A stretch of 64,000 bases of DNA from Bacteroidales bacterium (lineage in GTDB: Bacteria > Bacteroidota > Bacteroidia > Bacteroidales > UBA932): the NCBI GenBank assembly GCA_017616655.1, contig JAFZXU010000017.1, forward strand, positions 1 through 64,000. Direction: 5' to 3'. The notes below the pieces were generated by a model. That model was not told where the DNA came from. It did not search any database and saw nothing but the letters and a program-made list of their open reading frames with translations. Both the position numbers and the translations under genes were made by a program. Shown piece by piece: positions 62,676-64,000 of the stretch (within the stretch, counting starts at the first letter, position 1; each line of letters begins with the position of its first letter).

Positions 62676-62761
62676 GTGCCCAATGGAACATTTTTATGCC
62701 CATTGGCAGCAAAAACGGCCTAATATGCGCCCAATGGCAACCTTTCTGACCCATTGGGCAC
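62676..62761. repeat. REP-like hairpin repeat R1 (left of RAYT)
   Basis: An 86-bp unit in the same orientation as R2 (63737-63822), with about 70 identical positions. It contains two hairpins: CCAATGG/CCATTGG (7-bp stem), and GCGCCCAATGG/CCATTGGGCAC (11-bp stem with one G-U-type mismatch). It starts 7 nt after a small gene and ends 17 nt before the transposase stop codon, so it is intergenic. Confidence 0.85.
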
Positions 62762-62778
62762 GGCCAAATCTGTTCCCA

Positions 62779-63651
62779 TCAGTGTGAATCCAATAGTTTA
62801 GCCGCAGCATCATATGTCAGTCCTGTGACGCGTGCGAGTTGATGGGCATTCGAAGAGAAACGGTACCTCATTTGGCGAAGCACTTCAATCTGCTGTGGCT
62901 CCGAAAGATCCTTGAAGGAAACTTTCTGGAAGAGAGACCGGCAAATATCCGGAAGCGCGGCAATCATAATCTGGTCCCGGAATGCAGGATGGGAATCTTC
63001 TTCGACAAGACGGATCTTCGCTTTGGAAGAATTGTTCAGGAAATAAGACATCCGGCTGGGCTGTCTGAACAGTTTCTCGACATAATCCACCTTGACGTAC
63101 GAAGAAGGCAATATGTATCCATCCTCACAGATTAGCCAGTTGCCGGGAATATCGGTTTTGCTGCAAAACATCCGGAAGCGGGCTCTTTTCGAGATCGAAT
63201 CCGCCCTGATACCCTTCAGTTTGTCAGCTGCAAAAAACAGTTTTCCCGTGCCCCAAGGATATTGCGACGGATAAAGGCATATATTGGCAGCCACAGGATT
63301 CATCTGCACATATGCAATAGCTTTTTCGGGAGCCTCGTTATCAAAGGGCACCTCCCTAACATCGACAGAATTGCGTTTCAATAACTTGACAATACCGTGC
63401 TTATGCTGAAGGTATTTCCCATATCTTCGCTTAAGCTCGTTGATGAAGGCAACGGCTTCATCTTCTGTACATAGCAAGACAAAATGGACGTGATTCGACA
63501 TCAGCACGAATGCCAAAATCTCTACACCCATAAAAGCAGCAAGCGCCGCCACATAGTTCATACCTACCTTGAAATCAGATTCCTCCGGGAACCATACTCC
63601 TCCTTCCAGATGCTTGGAGGTGACAAGCCAGATTCGTTTCTCTCCCTTCAT
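62779..63651 (-). CDS. REP-associated tyrosine transposase (RAYT, Y1_Tnp/HUH family)
   Basis: 290 aa. The HUH signature NHVHFVL (His54-Val-His56) follows a hydrophobic strand, and a candidate nucleophile Tyr (77 or 80, RYGKYLQHKHG) comes 20-25 residues later. The C-terminal half has no match I know but ends in a helix-turn-helix-like segment (QLARVTGLTYDAAAKLL). It is longer than IS200 TnpA (about 150 aa) and lacks a paired tnpB. The gene is bracketed by the R1 and R2 hairpin repeats, the hallmark of REP/RAYT systems, in which the enzyme cuts and joins single-stranded REP hairpins. Confidence 0.85.
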   Translation of the reverse strand: MKGEKRIWLVTSKHLEGGVWFPEESDFKVGMNYVAALAAFMGVEILAFVLMSNHVHFVLLCTEDEAVAFINELKRRYGKYLQHKHGIVKLLKRNSVDVREVPFDNEAPEKAIAYVQMNPVAANICLYPSQYPWGTGKLFFAADKLKGIRADSISKRARFRMFCSKTDIPGNWLICEDGYILPSSYVKVDYVEKLFRQPSRMSYFLNNSSKAKIRLVEEDSHPAFRDQIMIAALPDICRSLFQKVSFKDLSEPQQIEVLRQMRYRFSSNAHQLARVTGLTYDAAAKLLDSH

Positions 63652-63687
63652 ATCTATCTACTCGAAAGCTTTAGTGCTTTGTCCTAG

Positions 63688-63695
63688 CAAATATA
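63688..63695 (-). promoter_or_regulatory. Promoter -7 box of the RAYT gene
   Basis: TATATTTG on the minus strand, 36 nt before the ATG. It shows the transposase is expressed from its own host-like promoter. Confidence 0.68.
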
Positions 63696-63736
63696 GCATC
63701 TCAATATGCCAAAGTGCAAATATTTTTTCTGATAGT

Positions 63737-63822
63737 GCGCCCAATGGAACATTTTTCAGCCCATTGGCAGCAAAATTGGCCCTAAATGCGCCCAATGGCC
63801 ACTTTTCCGACCCATTGGGCGC
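63737..63822. repeat. REP-like hairpin repeat R2 (right of RAYT)
   Basis: An 86-bp direct copy of R1. The second hairpin is a perfect 11-bp stem, GCGCCCAATGG/CCATTGGGCGC, with a 13-nt loop. The first is CCAATGG/CCATTGG with a 14-nt loop. It lies between the RAYT promoter and the convergently placed end of the GNAT gene. Confidence 0.88.
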
Positions 63823-63863
63823 ACCCAACAGCTGACCGCGTTGCTCTGGCAGCGATTCTCCGG

Positions 63864-64000
63864 CTAAGGATGTGTACGGAACACCAGCCTTTGGAAGTCT
63901 ACGCCGTAGGCGTGGCAACGGCCGGCTGGGACGAAACCGACGGATTCATAAAGACGGATTAGATGCGGCATATCGCTGTCGGCCACCAGAGCTATCTGGC
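63864..64000 (-). CDS. GNAT acetyltransferase (C-terminal fragment, cut by window edge)
   Basis: The last 44 codons on the minus strand read through to a TAG at 63866-63864. The segment contains ADSDMPHLIRLYESVGFVPA and a closing FQRLVF, typical of the last strands of a GNAT N-acetyltransferase (the LYESVGF motif contacts acetyl-CoA's partner strand). The substrate cannot be predicted. The gene's start is outside the window. Confidence 0.72.
   Translation of the reverse strand, partial: QIALVADSDMPHLIRLYESVGFVPAGRCHAYGVDFQRLVFRTHP

Noticed and set aside
62386..62754. Upstream extension of the pseudouridine synthase frame by 123 codons
   Set aside because: It crosses the gene's own promoter, the divergent small-protein gene and the first hairpin repeat. 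The ATG at 62385, 17 nt after the -7 box, is the sensible start.
1..64000. CRISPR arrays, rRNA genes, prophage and integrase genes
   Set aside because: No regularly spaced direct repeats, no rRNA sequences and no phage structural or integrase motifs were seen. The only mobile-type gene is the RAYT.

Overview
The window looks like a GC-rich member of the Bacteroidota, most likely order Bacteroidales. About seventeen genes or operons are preceded by the phylum's -7 promoter box TAnnTTTG, in one clear case (tRNA-Lys) with a -33 TTTG 19 nt upstream. Many products are of types typical of the phylum: a large DUF-type porin, a DUF2490 barrel, LptD, a Rho with a long N-terminal extension, a FISUMP-domain protein and a GreA/B-like protein. 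The exact genus cannot be read from the sequence alone.

Layout. (1) 1-16.8 kb, minus strand: one very long, tightly packed unit, ilvD-ilvB-ilvN-ilvC-leuA-leuC-leuD-citramalate/IPM synthase-like-leuB-ilvE, continuing without a visible terminator into a YafV-type omega-amidase, an aminotransferase, a PaaK-type CoA ligase, an ACT protein, mtnN and the first codons of luxS. Its head carries a 33-codon leader peptide full of Ile, Leu and Val codons followed by competing hairpins and an intrinsic terminator, i.e. a transcription attenuator. (2) 17-21 kb: cstA with a large folded 3' region, and an M3 peptidase. (3) 20.8-26.3 kb, minus: a cell-wall recycling operon (AmgK-like kinase fused to a RapZ-C domain, MurU-like nucleotidyltransferase, porin, MltF-like transglycosylase). 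(4) 26.3-32.9 kb: DUF2490 protein, small anchored protein, tRNA-Lys, ATPase, sirtuin, M16 lipoprotein peptidase, mini-ferredoxin. (5) 32.9-38.1 kb, minus: rsfS-ftsH-cdsA-psd-serpin. (6) 38.1-43.8 kb: birA, rpe, pepD, dnaA and a SPOR-amidase. (7) 43.9-54.7 kb: lptD, rho, tig-clpP-clpX, an M20 dipeptidase, a secreted protein and a split chromate transporter. (8) 54.9-62.4 kb, minus: pseudouridine synthase-era-parC-LOG-FISUMP-GreA/Nudix fusion. (9) 62.4-64 kb: a small membrane protein, then a REP-associated tyrosine transposase (RAYT) gene bracketed by two 86-bp direct repeats made of hairpins, and the end of a GNAT acetyltransferase.

The most unusual items are the branched-chain amino acid attenuator, a ~104-nt dispersed intergenic element present twice (27.4 kb and 54.8 kb) whose outer stem shows compensatory changes between copies, the RAYT with its flanking REP-like repeats, the kinase-RapZ fusion in the recycling operon, the GreA-like/Nudix fusion whose linker DNA is itself a palindromic element, and an apparent one-base deletion at the start of leuB.
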